Source: Armatimonadota bacterium (lineage in GTDB: Bacteria; Armatimonadota; Fimbriimonadia; Fimbriimonadales; Fimbriimonadaceae). Taken from it: a stretch of 64,000 nt of DNA. Positions within the stretch are counted from its first letter, which is position 1. Each line of letters opens with the position of its first letter. Positions 16,191 to 25,158 of this stretch are shown one piece after another. The notes under the pieces are model-generated. The model was not told the DNA's origin. It searched no databases and saw only the letters and a list, made by a program, of their open reading frames with translations. A program made the translations under genes and the position numbers. The DNA lies in contig JAFLBD010000003.1 of the NCBI GenBank assembly GCA_017303935.1, positions 1 through 64,000 of the forward strand. The letters run 5' to 3'.

Positions 16191-16835
16191 ATGGCAACGG
16201 ATGAACTGGTTTTGCGGGCGAGCTTTTGCGAAGTCTGCCGATGGATGTGGCAAAGGGGCCTCATCGGTTCCGTGGAGGGCAACCTCACTGCACGATTGGA
16301 CGCGGACCGTCTGTTGATAACGCCAAAGGGAAAGCATAAAGGAACCCTGAAGCCGAATGACATGGTGGTGATCGACCTAGAAGGCAAAGCTCTTGGAGGC
16401 GGTACTCCGAGTTCTGAAGTCAAGTTGCACCTTGAAGTCTATGCACAGCGGCCCGACTGCAGCGCAGCCATTCACGCCCATCCTCCGATTGCAACGGGCT
16501 TTGCGCTGGCACACGAAACGATCCCGGACAATTTGCTTCCTGAAGCTGCGGTATTCCTGGGCTCGGTCGCTTTGGTTCCGTTTGCAATGCCCGGCACCGA
16601 TGCCACTAGGGACGCCATTAGGCCTTTGCTAGATGACCATAAGACCTTCTTGCTTGCCAACCATGGAGCGCTGGTGCTCGGGACTGACATCTACGATGCA
16701 TTTGCCCGGATGGAAACGCTCGAACGAGTGGCGACTGTCGTATACAACTCTCATTTGATTGGCAACCCGGTGTCGCTGCCACAAAGAGACTTCCAGGCGC
16801 TTCTCGAAAATTCCCTCAGCGGTAAATTGGGTTAG
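16191..16835 (+). CDS. Class II aldolase/adducin family protein (fuculose-phosphate aldolase-like)
   Basis: 214 residues, the normal length of L-fuculose-1-phosphate or ribulose-5-phosphate epimerase type aldolases. Zinc-binding His pair in HAHPP (around residue 95), a further His in LLANHGALVLG, and the N-terminal substrate loop GNLTARLD...ITPKGKHKG. It would perform a zinc-dependent retro-aldol cleavage of a phosphorylated sugar, or a related step such as methylthioribulose-phosphate dehydration. No sugar operon surrounds it, so the substrate is open. Confidence 0.85.
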   Translation: MATDELVLRASFCEVCRWMWQRGLIGSVEGNLTARLDADRLLITPKGKHKGTLKPNDMVVIDLEGKALGGGTPSSEVKLHLEVYAQRPDCSAAIHAHPPIATGFALAHETIPDNLLPEAAVFLGSVALVPFAMPGTDATRDAIRPLLDDHKTFLLANHGALVLGTDIYDAFARMETLERVATVVYNSHLIGNPVSLPQRDFQALLENSLSGKLG

Positions 16836-16846
16836 GCTCGTCGCGC

Positions 16847-16852
16847 CATAAT
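16847..16852 (+). promoter_or_regulatory. Probable -10 element (CATAAT) of hisS
   Basis: CATAAT ends 10 nt before the hisS ATG at 16863, without a Shine-Dalgarno; suggests a leaderless hisS transcript. Confidence 0.4.
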
Positions 16853-16862
16853 ATTCATTCCG

Positions 16863-18113
16863 ATGAAATTCAAGGCTCAGCGCGGTACTCATGACGTCCT
16901 CCCTACTCAATCAGGGCTATGGAGGCATGTTGAGTCTCGATTTTCTGAGGTCGCTGCGCGCTATGGCTACAACGAGATTCGAACTCCGGTGTTTGAAGAC
17001 ACCGAGCTTTTTAAGCGAACGAGCGGCGATACCAGTGAAGTCGTCACGAAGCAGATGTTCCAGTTCACCGATAAAGGTGGGCGCGACATTGCGCTGAAGG
17101 CAGAAGGCACCGCACCAGTTGTCAGAAGCTACCTTGAGCACCACCTTGGTGAAACAGGTGCCGTGACCAAGCTGTGGTATTGCACCCCGGTTTTCCGGCA
17201 TGAACGCCCACAGTTCTTGCGCTATCGGCAGCACCACCAATTCGGCATTGAGTGTATTGGCAGCGCACTGCCCGACGCCGATGTTGAAGTAATCGAACTT
17301 GCGATCATGTTCTTGCGCGATCTTGGGTTGACACACCTCAAGGTCCAACTGAATTCGATCGGACGTGCGGAAACTCGAGAGCGATACCGTGAAGTCGTCC
17401 TCAGCCACGGCGCGTCCTATCTTGCAGACCTCGACGATGAATCCCAGCAGCGTGCGCTAAAGAATCCTCTCCGGTTGTTGGACAGCAAAGACCCGAAAGC
17501 AGTCGAAGTATTCCAAAACGTGCCGAGCATTCTGGATTCGCTGGAAGACGATTCAAAGGCGCATTTTGAGATGGTGCAAGCAGGTTTGACCGAAGCGGGC
17601 ATTCCTTTTGAACTCAAGCCGACGATCGTGCGCGGATTGGATTACTACTCGGATACAGTTTTTGAGATCGAGTCTTCGGACCTTGGAGCCCAAACAGCCA
17701 TGTGCGGCGGGGGCAGATACGATGGCCTGATTGGTCTGTTGGGCGGGCCGCCGACTCCTGCAGTCGGATTCGGCATGGGAATCGAACGGCTGATTCATAT
17801 CCTCGAATCAAACGCCAAGGTTCCCGAGATCAAGGGTCTCGATGTCTATGTCGTCGCCGCAAGTAGCGAGTTTCAACCGAACGCGCGTGCCCTCGCACGA
17901 AAACTCCGATCAGAGGGCATTAGAACCGAGGTTGATTTGGCTAGCAAGAGTTTGAAGGGCCAAATGAAGCAAGCTGACAAATCAGGAGCGAAGTACGCGG
18001 CGATTCTTGGCGCAGACGAGATTGCGGCTAGCACAATCACTCTTCGAACCCTATCCGATAGTTCTCAACAATCGCTTACCTTTGACCAATTGGTTAATTT
18101 CTTGCGATCATGA
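16863..18113 (+). CDS. hisS: Histidyl-tRNA synthetase
   Basis: 416 residues, class II synthetase. N-terminal RGTHDVLP, motif 2 as VFRHERPQFLRYRQHHQFG, the histidine-specific loop VRGLDYYSDTVFE (HisA motif) and motif 3 as GFGMGIERL. The C-terminal anticodon-binding domain runs from about 325 on (DVYVVAASSEFQPNA). It charges tRNA-His. The following gene overlaps its stop by 4 bp, making a three-gene unit with a porin-like and a J-like gene. Confidence 0.97.
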   Translation: MKFKAQRGTHDVLPTQSGLWRHVESRFSEVAARYGYNEIRTPVFEDTELFKRTSGDTSEVVTKQMFQFTDKGGRDIALKAEGTAPVVRSYLEHHLGETGAVTKLWYCTPVFRHERPQFLRYRQHHQFGIECIGSALPDADVEVIELAIMFLRDLGLTHLKVQLNSIGRAETRERYREVVLSHGASYLADLDDESQQRALKNPLRLLDSKDPKAVEVFQNVPSILDSLEDDSKAHFEMVQAGLTEAGIPFELKPTIVRGLDYYSDTVFEIESSDLGAQTAMCGGGRYDGLIGLLGGPPTPAVGFGMGIERLIHILESNAKVPEIKGLDVYVVAASSEFQPNARALARKLRSEGIRTEVDLASKSLKGQMKQADKSGAKYAAILGADEIAASTITLRTLSDSSQQSLTFDQLVNFLRS

Positions 18114-18979
18114 AATCGTTACTTTCGATTGCAACTCTTGGCTGCGCGGCGATGGGACTTGCCCAGGCGCCAGATGTCAGCATCGTCACGGATATTCGGT
18201 GGCAAGCTGTGCTGGGCGGAGGGACAAGCCGAGCGCTCTTGTACGACACCCTCGGTCGGCACAGCACCGTTACTTTGCAACTCGAAACCGAAGCAGGATT
18301 TCTGATCCGAATCTGCGAGAGATTCCAGCGAATCCGTGGTCAATCAACGGAAAACCAACTCGAGTTTGCCACGTTAGAACTTCCCTACTTCTGGAGGGTT
18401 GGCTGGGTGGACGTAACATTTGGCAAGCGTCGATTGATCCGAGAATATGGAATGGGTGGCGCGGTGACGACAAACCTTCTCCTTGACAATTTGCCGATCG
18501 AGATCGCGGCAATCGACAACGGCGAACGACGTGCCAGGGGTGTCATCGGCCGGCTAGGAGGAAAGCTGGGAGTGAGCTTCGCCTCAGGGAATCATTTTGG
18601 AGCCGGCAGTTCGTCGCTCTGCCCAATTCGGCTGCCAGAAGATGGCACAGGGATCGGTCGAGGCTACCAGCTGATTTTAGGAGCAGACGCATCAGCGAGC
18701 GCTGGCCCATGGCACATTTCTGCCGAGTATGCCGGATTGCGGCGTGGTCAAACCTCAAATGACCACGACGAAGATGTCGTGGATTTGGAGTTCACCAATG
18801 GAATGGAGTTTAAGGGCAGCTTGCTAAGGGTCGGATTTGCTCGAGCTTTTGGCGCGCAGACCAATCACTTTCGATTTGAGATCGAAAGCCCGATCAACGA
18901 AAAGTCCTCGATCACATTTAGCTCCCGATGGGACAAAGGCCGGCCAACGGTACAATTTGGCACACACATAAGGTTTTAG
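18110..18979 (+). CDS. Outer membrane beta-barrel-like protein
   Basis: 289 residues with a signal peptide (MKSLLSIATLGCAAMGLAQA). The mature protein is rich in alternating hydrophobic/polar strands (FRFEIESPINEKSSITFSSRW) and ends in Phe (HIRF), the usual last residue of outer membrane barrels. No specific family recognised. It overlaps hisS by 4 bp and is followed directly by the J-like gene, an odd operon arrangement for a housekeeping synthetase. Confidence 0.6.
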   Translation: MKSLLSIATLGCAAMGLAQAPDVSIVTDIRWQAVLGGGTSRALLYDTLGRHSTVTLQLETEAGFLIRICERFQRIRGQSTENQLEFATLELPYFWRVGWVDVTFGKRRLIREYGMGGAVTTNLLLDNLPIEIAAIDNGERRARGVIGRLGGKLGVSFASGNHFGAGSSSLCPIRLPEDGTGIGRGYQLILGADASASAGPWHISAEYAGLRRGQTSNDHDEDVVDLEFTNGMEFKGSLLRVGFARAFGAQTNHFRFEIESPINEKSSITFSSRWDKGRPTVQFGTHIRF

Positions 18980-19381
18980 ATGAGCGGCGAATTCAAGCGA
19001 GCATTCAATATTGCGCAGGGCTACATTTCGAAAGAATGGGAGCGAATAACTGCGGTCGAGCGAGAGGATGCAATCCAGGAGCTAGATATTCCCGCGCAAG
19101 TTCGAGGCAGGGAGGAAGACACCTTGCTGCCGCAAAACGTGGTTCGTGACGCTGCTCACGCCCGACGAGTGCTTGATGTAAGCGAATCCGCCACATTCGA
19201 CGATGTGCAAACTGCCTACAAGAAACTGTGCGAATTGAGCGATCCTGCTCAGTTTGGTTCTGGAACTCAAGAATTCATTCGCGCGAGACGAATCCAGCGG
19301 AGCATTCACCAAGCGTACAAGATTCTGAGCGAGGAGTTCTCGATCACCGAGAGACGGTTCAAATCGCTCGAAATCGATTGA
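18980..19381 (+). CDS. J-domain-like protein lacking the HPD motif
   Basis: 133 residues, soluble. Residues about 55-120 resemble a J domain: ARRVLDVSESATFDDVQTAY, KKLCELSDPAQF, then a helix ending IHQAYKILSEEF. The HPD tripeptide that stimulates Hsp70 ATPase is replaced by SDP, so it is probably a J-like scaffold rather than an active DnaJ co-chaperone. It begins one base after the stop of the barrel protein (TAG-ATG) and belongs to the hisS operon. Confidence 0.65.
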   Translation: MSGEFKRAFNIAQGYISKEWERITAVEREDAIQELDIPAQVRGREEDTLLPQNVVRDAAHARRVLDVSESATFDDVQTAYKKLCELSDPAQFGSGTQEFIRARRIQRSIHQAYKILSEEFSITERRFKSLEID

Positions 19382-20320
19382 TTACTTCTTGAACATCGCC
19401 TTCGCGATGAACCACATATTCGCCGGTCGTTCAGCCAACCTGCGCGAGAAGTAGGGGTACCACATGTCGCCGTACGGCACGTAGACGCGGACGTTGTACC
19501 CTTCGGCCAATAGCCCGTCTTGAAGATCTCGCCGGATGCCGTACAGCATCTGGAATTCAAACCGCTCCTTTCCAATGTTGTTGGCGCTTGCAAATTCCTT
19601 CACGGCATTGATAATGGATTCGTCGTGAGTCGCGATAGCGGGATAATTTCCTTTCTCAAGGAGCATCTTGGCCATCTCAACATACTTTGCGTCAACGGTG
19701 GATTTTTCTGGGAATGCAACCGATTCTGGCTCTAAGTAGGCACCTTTGACAACGCGGATGCGAATTCCCTCGTCAATCATGAACTTCGTGTCGTCGATTG
19801 AGCGCTTCAGATAGCTCTGTAGAACGGTGCCGGTGTTTTTATGATCCGCGAACACTCGAGAGACCATTGCGATCGTGCGCTCGGTGTACTCGCTCGCTTC
19901 CATGTCCACACGGACAAAGGTATCCGACTTCTCGCCGAGCTTTAGCACCTCGCGGTAATTCTCCTCAGCCCATGTGGGATCAATGTCCAGACCGCATTGC
20001 GTCAACTTGATCGAGATATTGATCCTGTCACGGTGCTTGCTTCCGGCGATCGCAGAGATGATCTCGCGATACATCTCGCAGGCATGAACGGCCTCTTCCC
20101 GGGTTTTGGTGTTCTCGCCCAGATAGTCCAGCGAGACGCCCAAACCACGTGCGGCGAGCCCTTCTGCAACCTGCATGGCCTCGGCGAGCGTATCACCTGC
20201 GATAAACCGCCGCACAACGGGTCGGAATAGAAATGACTTGCGAACCAGCTTTTCGACCGGCTTGAGCGCAGATGCTTTGAGAATAAATGTACGACCGAAC
20301 GCCATTGTTGGAAGTCCCAA
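19382..20320 (-). CDS. Proline dehydrogenase (monofunctional)
   Basis: 312 residues, typical for stand-alone FAD-dependent proline dehydrogenases. FAD and substrate motifs of the beta-alpha barrel are visible: SLDYLGENTKTREEA, ISIKLTQCGLDID, IRVVKGAYLEPESVAF, ATHDE, and the C-terminal VRVYVPYGDMWYPYFSRRLAER, with the Arg pair that binds the proline carboxylate. It oxidises proline to pyrroline-5-carboxylate. The matching P5C dehydrogenase is not adjacent. Ends 1 bp from the J-like gene on the other strand. Confidence 0.95.
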   Translation of the reverse strand: MGLPTMAFGRTFILKASALKPVEKLVRKSFLFRPVVRRFIAGDTLAEAMQVAEGLAARGLGVSLDYLGENTKTREEAVHACEMYREIISAIAGSKHRDRINISIKLTQCGLDIDPTWAEENYREVLKLGEKSDTFVRVDMEASEYTERTIAMVSRVFADHKNTGTVLQSYLKRSIDDTKFMIDEGIRIRVVKGAYLEPESVAFPEKSTVDAKYVEMAKMLLEKGNYPAIATHDESIINAVKEFASANNIGKERFEFQMLYGIRRDLQDGLLAEGYNVRVYVPYGDMWYPYFSRRLAERPANMWFIAKAMFKK

Positions 20321-20411
20321 GCAAATTGTATCCCGATCAGGCGAATCACCGTTTACTCCGGTGTACTTGCGGGGATTTAGGTACCCTGATTGCAGTTCCG
20401 CGTCATCGCTA

Positions 20412-21221
20412 ATGTCAGAAGGAAAAGCCCGATACCGAGCCGTATTTGTCTCAGATATTCATCTGGGATCGGTTTCTTGCAAATCCGAAGCGATCCAGAA
20501 GTTCATGCAGCAGTGCGACTGCGAATATCTCTATCTCGTGGGCGACATCATCGACATGTGGGTGAGCCGGCGCAAAGGGAAATGGCAGCAATCCCACTCA
20601 AACGTTGTCCGGTCGATTTTGGGGAAAGCCAAGTACGGAACGAAGGTTTATCTGACCCCTGGGAACCACGACGCTGAATTTCGACGAATGAACGGCCTCG
20701 ATTTTGGAAACATCTTCATCGACCACCAGTTCACGCACACGACATTGCAGGATAAAAAGCTCCTGATCATCCACGGAGATTATCTGGATCGAAGTGTCAC
20801 CACGTTGAAGCCTCTGGCGGTCATGGGCGCATGGCTCCACGAGGGGATGTCGAACGTCAACATAGTCACCAACAAAATCCGCACCAAGCTCGGCAAGAAG
20901 CCCAGTGACTTTAGTTCGAACGCAAAAAAGCGCGTGAAGTCCTTCATTCGATACTTCACCAACTTTGAGGATCGAATCTGTGTCGATGCAAAGAATGGCG
21001 GGTTTGACGGAGTGGTTTGCGGACATATCCACCGACCTGCGTTCGAAATCAACGACGAAGCCGGAATCATGTACATCAACACCGGCGACTGGATGGATCA
21101 CTGCACGGCAATGGTCGAACACCAGGACGGCCGACTCGAAATGCTCAAATGGTGTCCCGCTTCTGAGTCGCTCCAACGAGCCTCAACGTCTCTAACTTCT
21201 GCGGGTCGCGAGTTACTCTAG
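20412..21221 (+). CDS. UDP-2,3-diacylglucosamine hydrolase-like metallophosphoesterase (LpxH type)
   Basis: 269 residues from ATG 20412; the long in-frame upstream extension lies inside the divergent proline dehydrogenase and is not likely coding. Calcineurin-type metal motifs in order: SDIHLG, GDIIDMW, GNHD, IIHGDYLD and GHIHRP. The family hydrolyses UDP-2,3-diacylglucosamine to lipid X in lipid A synthesis; many paralogues of similar length have other phosphoesters. The following membrane protein and glycosyltransferase genes point to an envelope-lipid role. Confidence 0.82.
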   Translation: MSEGKARYRAVFVSDIHLGSVSCKSEAIQKFMQQCDCEYLYLVGDIIDMWVSRRKGKWQQSHSNVVRSILGKAKYGTKVYLTPGNHDAEFRRMNGLDFGNIFIDHQFTHTTLQDKKLLIIHGDYLDRSVTTLKPLAVMGAWLHEGMSNVNIVTNKIRTKLGKKPSDFSSNAKKRVKSFIRYFTNFEDRICVDAKNGGFDGVVCGHIHRPAFEINDEAGIMYINTGDWMDHCTAMVEHQDGRLEMLKWCPASESLQRASTSLTSAGRELL

Positions 21222-21231
21222 ATCGTCAATC

Positions 21232-22074
21232 ATGCTGGTTGCTTTTATTAAGTGGTATCTCACATTTAGAGGGTTTGAGCGCTCGGGCGCGTTCTATCGC
21301 GCCATCGGGATCCCGGCAGTGGACCGCGTTTTAGCCAGAGCATTTGGTGAGGCACCCGTCGAGCCCTACGCCCCAAACCTAGAAGCGAACGAAGCGAGCC
21401 TTCGGACAAAGCTCTTTGGTGGGCTGTATGCCGAGATCAATAACATGATGTGCAACCTCATTTATTTGGGGATGGCGATCATCTGCTTTGTCACTGGATA
21501 TCAATTTTTGGCTTGGTGGTCGATCGCAATTGGCAGCACACACTTCATCGTCGTGTTAATCGAGAGGTACAAGCGGCTATTAATCCTCGAGTGGCTCGAA
21601 CATCCGGAAGCGCTGACTGCACCAGAACTTGAAGTTGAAGTTGCCTATCCAAGAACCGAGAAAGAGCTTCGACACTTTTACTTCCAACCCAAGCCATTCG
21701 AATCTGACAAGCTTTTTGCCGCACTCGGCGTAAATTGGTTCCGGCACTTCGTCTTTTGGTTGACCAATCTTGGCGGGGTTGTCGCGGACGAGGAGACCAA
21801 GAAGCATGAACCGCATCGACTGACGGGCGGCTCAATCCTGGCACTGGATGCTTTCGAGAAGAAAACACGGACGAGCGAAACCGTCCACCTGATCGGAATT
21901 CTCCAGCACCTGCCGTACCTCATCGTCTTCGTGTACACCCATTTCTGGTTTGGCCTGCTCTATTTCGCGGGCATGGCCTACCTCAACATTTTCAGCATCC
22001 TATTACAGCGACAGCATCGATTGCGAGTCTTTAAGATTCTCATGAAGCGGGCGCAACGAACACCAAAATCATGA
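21232..22074 (+). CDS. Integral membrane protein, C-terminus similar to CrtO-type acyltransferases
   Basis: 280 residues with about four transmembrane segments: a helical pair at 70-105 and another near 220-260. The C-terminal part (HLPYLIVFVYTHFW...YLNIFSILLQRQHRLR) recalls the glycosyl-diaponeurosporenoate acyltransferase (CrtO) family, where a conserved Tyr/Asn-x3-LLQR-x-x-R motif ends the protein. That match is from memory and moderate. Placed 10 bp after the LpxH-like gene and overlapping the GT28 gene by 4 bp, it likely works in glycolipid or envelope lipid synthesis. Confidence 0.55.
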   Translation: MLVAFIKWYLTFRGFERSGAFYRAIGIPAVDRVLARAFGEAPVEPYAPNLEANEASLRTKLFGGLYAEINNMMCNLIYLGMAIICFVTGYQFLAWWSIAIGSTHFIVVLIERYKRLLILEWLEHPEALTAPELEVEVAYPRTEKELRHFYFQPKPFESDKLFAALGVNWFRHFVFWLTNLGGVVADEETKKHEPHRLTGGSILALDAFEKKTRTSETVHLIGILQHLPYLIVFVYTHFWFGLLYFAGMAYLNIFSILLQRQHRLRVFKILMKRAQRTPKS

Positions 22075-23216
22075 AGGTACTCATTCTTTCGGCCAGTACA
22101 GGCAACGGGCACATCAGTGCGGCAAAAGCTCTCGACGCGGTTTGCAAATCCAAGGGCATCGAAGTGATGACCGTAGACGCGCTGAAATACACACCGCGTG
22201 CGTTCCAGCTCTGGTACGGCGGAGGATACGAGATGGTGGTTCGCCGATCTCCGCAGAGCTGGGGCATGCTGTACAAGGTTAGTGATGAACCCAATATGCC
22301 GTACAAAGTCCAGACCAAAATGGACTACGGCTTTTTGGCGAGGCTGAAGAAGCTGTTTGCGGAATTTCAACCGGATTGGGTGATTTGCACTCACTCGTTA
22401 CCGCAGCCCCGGCTGGCTCAACTGCGGGAAGAGTTTGGCTTTAAGATGGCGATCGTCGTCACCGACCTCTATCCACACCTGATGTGGTTGCGTGGCGAGC
22501 CGGACTACTACTTCGTCCCCAGCGAATGGTCAATGCAGATTCTCAACGAACGCAAGTCAGAGAGCAGGGGAATCACCACCGTCACAGGGATTCCGATCCA
22601 TCCAGTGTTTTCGAAGCAGTTCACTGAAGAAGAAATTGTCGCCTCCACACAACGTCAGCCTGGCGTACCGATGATCACGATCACCAGCGGCGGTATTGGC
22701 GGCGGGCCATTCGGCACCGCACTACGTTCGTTGCTCTCGCTCGACATGCCCGTGCACCTGGAAGTGATCTGTGGCCGAAACGAAGCTCGGCGAAAAGATA
22801 TCGCCAAAATGCTGCACAAGCTTCCCTACACGAGCAAAATTGTGGCGAAGGTGCGGGGTCACATCACGCAAGAAGAGATGGCGATTCGAATGCAAGCCAG
22901 CGAGTTCTTAATCACTAAACCAGGTGGGTTGACCACTAGTGAGTGCCTCGCCGTGGGTTGCCCGATGCTGGTGTACCATCCATTTTTGATTCCCGGGCAA
23001 GAAGAAGGAAATGCAGAGTTCTTGGTTCAAGAAGGGGCTGGCGTCGAAGCGAGCACGCCACTTGAACTTGTTCAGACTGTGCGCCAGCTGCTAGCCGATC
23101 CGGCCAAGCTCGCCGACATGCACGCAAAGGCAAAGTCTTTCGGAAAACCGGCCGCAGCGAACGACATCATTGAAAAGCTGATTGAACTCGGTCCAAACTG
23201 GGAGCGTAACGCTTAG
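22071..23216 (+). CDS. Processive diacylglycerol glycosyltransferase-like protein (MGDG synthase/UgtP family, GT28)
   Basis: 381 residues. N-terminal ILSASTGNGHISAAKAL matches the MGDG synthase domain and the acceptor-binding loop; the C-terminal half has the GT28 donor site: ITSGGIGGGPFGTALRSLL, ITKPGGLTTSECLAVG and PGQEEGNAEFL. Relatives transfer glucose or galactose to diacylglycerol to make membrane glycolipids; MurG is more distant. It overlaps the preceding membrane protein by 4 bp. Its 3' end overlaps a convergent membrane protein gene by 50 bp. Confidence 0.9.
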   Translation: MKVLILSASTGNGHISAAKALDAVCKSKGIEVMTVDALKYTPRAFQLWYGGGYEMVVRRSPQSWGMLYKVSDEPNMPYKVQTKMDYGFLARLKKLFAEFQPDWVICTHSLPQPRLAQLREEFGFKMAIVVTDLYPHLMWLRGEPDYYFVPSEWSMQILNERKSESRGITTVTGIPIHPVFSKQFTEEEIVASTQRQPGVPMITITSGGIGGGPFGTALRSLLSLDMPVHLEVICGRNEARRKDIAKMLHKLPYTSKIVAKVRGHITQEEMAIRMQASEFLITKPGGLTTSECLAVGCPMLVYHPFLIPGQEEGNAEFLVQEGAGVEASTPLELVQTVRQLLADPAKLADMHAKAKSFGKPAAANDIIEKLIELGPNWERNA

Positions 23217-23895
23217 CCAACAACCTGGAGTGCTTTTCAAAGAGATCGCCCATCAACCTCAAACTGGTGGACTGGATCAAGAGCGCCTCGGTAATACTCA
23301 CAATCAAGCTAACCGGTACATAGCGGAGCACTTGTGGAAACCACATGTGGCCCATCCATTCCACACCCTTCGCAATCGGGAATAGCAAGATATTCATCAC
23401 GACTGCGATCTGGATCGACTTCCACTGCATAGGCAATAGGTCGTGGAGCATCCCGTTCCACATCTTGACAAAGCCGTGGTATCGCTTGGCGTAGAAAGAC
23501 TTGTTTGTGACATACCAAACGGCTTGGAAGGCCACCAAACCGAGGATGTTGGCAAGCCCAACACCGGTGTAAATTCCCAGAATCACGTTGCCGCTGGACA
23601 CCTGCACCGCATAGCCAATATATGGCCCGATGCTCGCGAACAACGCTCCGACTACGTATGTTGCAAAGAACTTGCCCCGGATCGCATGGCGCAGGCTGGC
23701 TTCATCGCTCGCCCGGTCCAACTGCCACATCTTCAACCCGGCCTTAGCGCTTTTAAGGTCCTCGACGAGTTTGCGAACGTGATACTTAGGCGATAGGTAG
23801 CGGCTAATTCGAAGTCTTGCGACCTTTTTCCGAAGGGCATTGTGCCGTGCACGACGCTTGGGGCAATGGGTTTTCGTTTCCATGTTTTGCGTCAT
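23167..23895 (-). CDS. Integral membrane protein of unknown function
   Basis: 242 residues. The first 70 residues are strongly basic (PKRRARHNALRKKVARLR), followed by about four hydrophobic helices (ATYVVGALFASIGPYIGY, VILGIYTGVGLANILGLVAF, SIQIAVVMNILLFPIA, VPVSLIVSITEALLIQ). No family recognised. Its 3' end overlaps the end of the glycosyltransferase gene by 50 bp, so both coding ends are constrained. ATG 23883 is an alternative start. Confidence 0.65.
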   Translation of the reverse strand: MTQNMETKTHCPKRRARHNALRKKVARLRISRYLSPKYHVRKLVEDLKSAKAGLKMWQLDRASDEASLRHAIRGKFFATYVVGALFASIGPYIGYAVQVSSGNVILGIYTGVGLANILGLVAFQAVWYVTNKSFYAKRYHGFVKMWNGMLHDLLPMQWKSIQIAVVMNILLFPIAKGVEWMGHMWFPQVLRYVPVSLIVSITEALLIQSTSLRLMGDLFEKHSRLLAKRYAPSLDRVQSAFQ

Positions 23896-23910
23896 GCAGA
23901 CCTGTTCTTC

Positions 23911-25158
23911 TTACGCCAAGAATGGCATCGTTGACACCAAATTGCCTTGGATAAAGGTGGCGACCACATCAGGCCCCGGCATAGTGTACGCGAGTTCTTC
24001 ATACCGAGTGGCATCCCAGATCACAAAATCTGCGTCCTTTCCGACTTCGATACTTCCCTTGCGATCAGCGAGATCGAGGGACACGGCAGGGTTGATTGTG
24101 GAAGCGACGAGGGCTTGTGCAGGTGAAATCCCCATCCGGCGACAAGAAAGTGCCATCACAAACGCCATACTTGTCACGGGTGAACTTCCCGGGTTGAAGT
24201 CCGTCGCCAAGCAGATCGGAAGTTCGTGCGCAACCATCGCCCTTGCGTCAGGGTACTTTTCCAATCCAAGTCCGAGCACTGATCCTGGAAGCAAGACCGG
24301 GAAGACTCCTGCTTGCTTCATGGCTTGAATTCCAGCAAGATTCGTTTGCTCCAAATGATCCGCTGAAACCGCGCCGACTTCCGCAGCAAACCCGGCACCA
24401 TCTCCATCGGTGAGTTGATCGACATGCAACCTAAGCATTAGTCCAGCGTCCTTGGCCGCTTCAAGGTATGGCATCAACTCTCGCTTCGAGAAGTACTTCT
24501 CTTCGACGAACGCATCTGCATAGTCTGCAAGTGGCGCGCACTCCGGCAAAATCACACTCACCAAATGGTTAACATACTGCTCGGGACTGGACCACTCTTC
24601 CGGGCAAGCATGGGCGCCTAGCAAGGTGAATTTGAAGTTCTCGCTACCAAATTGGGCAGCAGCAGCTCTGGCTGCTCGTAGACTCCGCGCCTCGGAATCG
24701 GCGCATTGTCCATAGCCAGACTTGATTTCGATGGTTGTCGTGCCGTGGTTGATCAATCGCTGAATATTCTTTCTAGCAACTTCAGTCAGTTCGGATTCGC
24801 TAAGTTCTCTAGTGCAACGAATGGTGGACTTGATCCCACCGCCAGATGCTGCAATTTCCTGATAGCTCTTCCCTTCGCATCGCCACCCAAACTCATCGAT
24901 TCGGTCTCCGCCGAAGACACAATGTGTGTGGCAATCGACCAATCCAGGCGTGACAAGTCGCCCACCAGCATCAATAGAGTCTACGCACTGTGGGACATCT
25001 TCAGACTTCCCCACCCAAACGATCTGGCCATCTTCGACGACAAATGCCCCGTTGCTGATCGTATGAACTTCGCTAAGTGCGCCACCAGTTCGCGGCCCCT
25101 TCGCCCCAGAAAGGGTCACCAACTGGCGACAATTCACCACGGAATAACGGGAGGGCAT
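23911..25158 (-). CDS. hutI: Imidazolonepropionase
   Basis: 415 residues from ATG 25158, which overlaps the hutG stop (TGATG); an in-frame ATG at 25167 is less likely. Amidohydrolase fold with metal motif VDCHTHCVFGGDR, later HVDQLTDGDGAGFA and ATDFNPGSSPV. It hydrolyses imidazolone-5-propionate to N-formimidoyl-L-glutamate, the third step of histidine degradation. Last gene of the hutHUGI operon. Confidence 0.96.
   Translation of the reverse strand: MPSRYSVVNCRQLVTLSGAKGPRTGGALSEVHTISNGAFVVEDGQIVWVGKSEDVPQCVDSIDAGGRLVTPGLVDCHTHCVFGGDRIDEFGWRCEGKSYQEIAASGGGIKSTIRCTRELSESELTEVARKNIQRLINHGTTTIEIKSGYGQCADSEARSLRAARAAAAQFGSENFKFTLLGAHACPEEWSSPEQYVNHLVSVILPECAPLADYADAFVEEKYFSKRELMPYLEAAKDAGLMLRLHVDQLTDGDGAGFAAEVGAVSADHLEQTNLAGIQAMKQAGVFPVLLPGSVLGLGLEKYPDARAMVAHELPICLATDFNPGSSPVTSMAFVMALSCRRMGISPAQALVASTINPAVSLDLADRKGSIEVGKDADFVIWDATRYEELAYTMPGPDVVATFIQGNLVSTMPFLA

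Noticed and set aside
20175-20411. N-terminal extension of the LpxH-like protein
   Set aside because: It lies within the divergent proline dehydrogenase gene and has no domain character; ATG 20412 begins the phosphoesterase fold.
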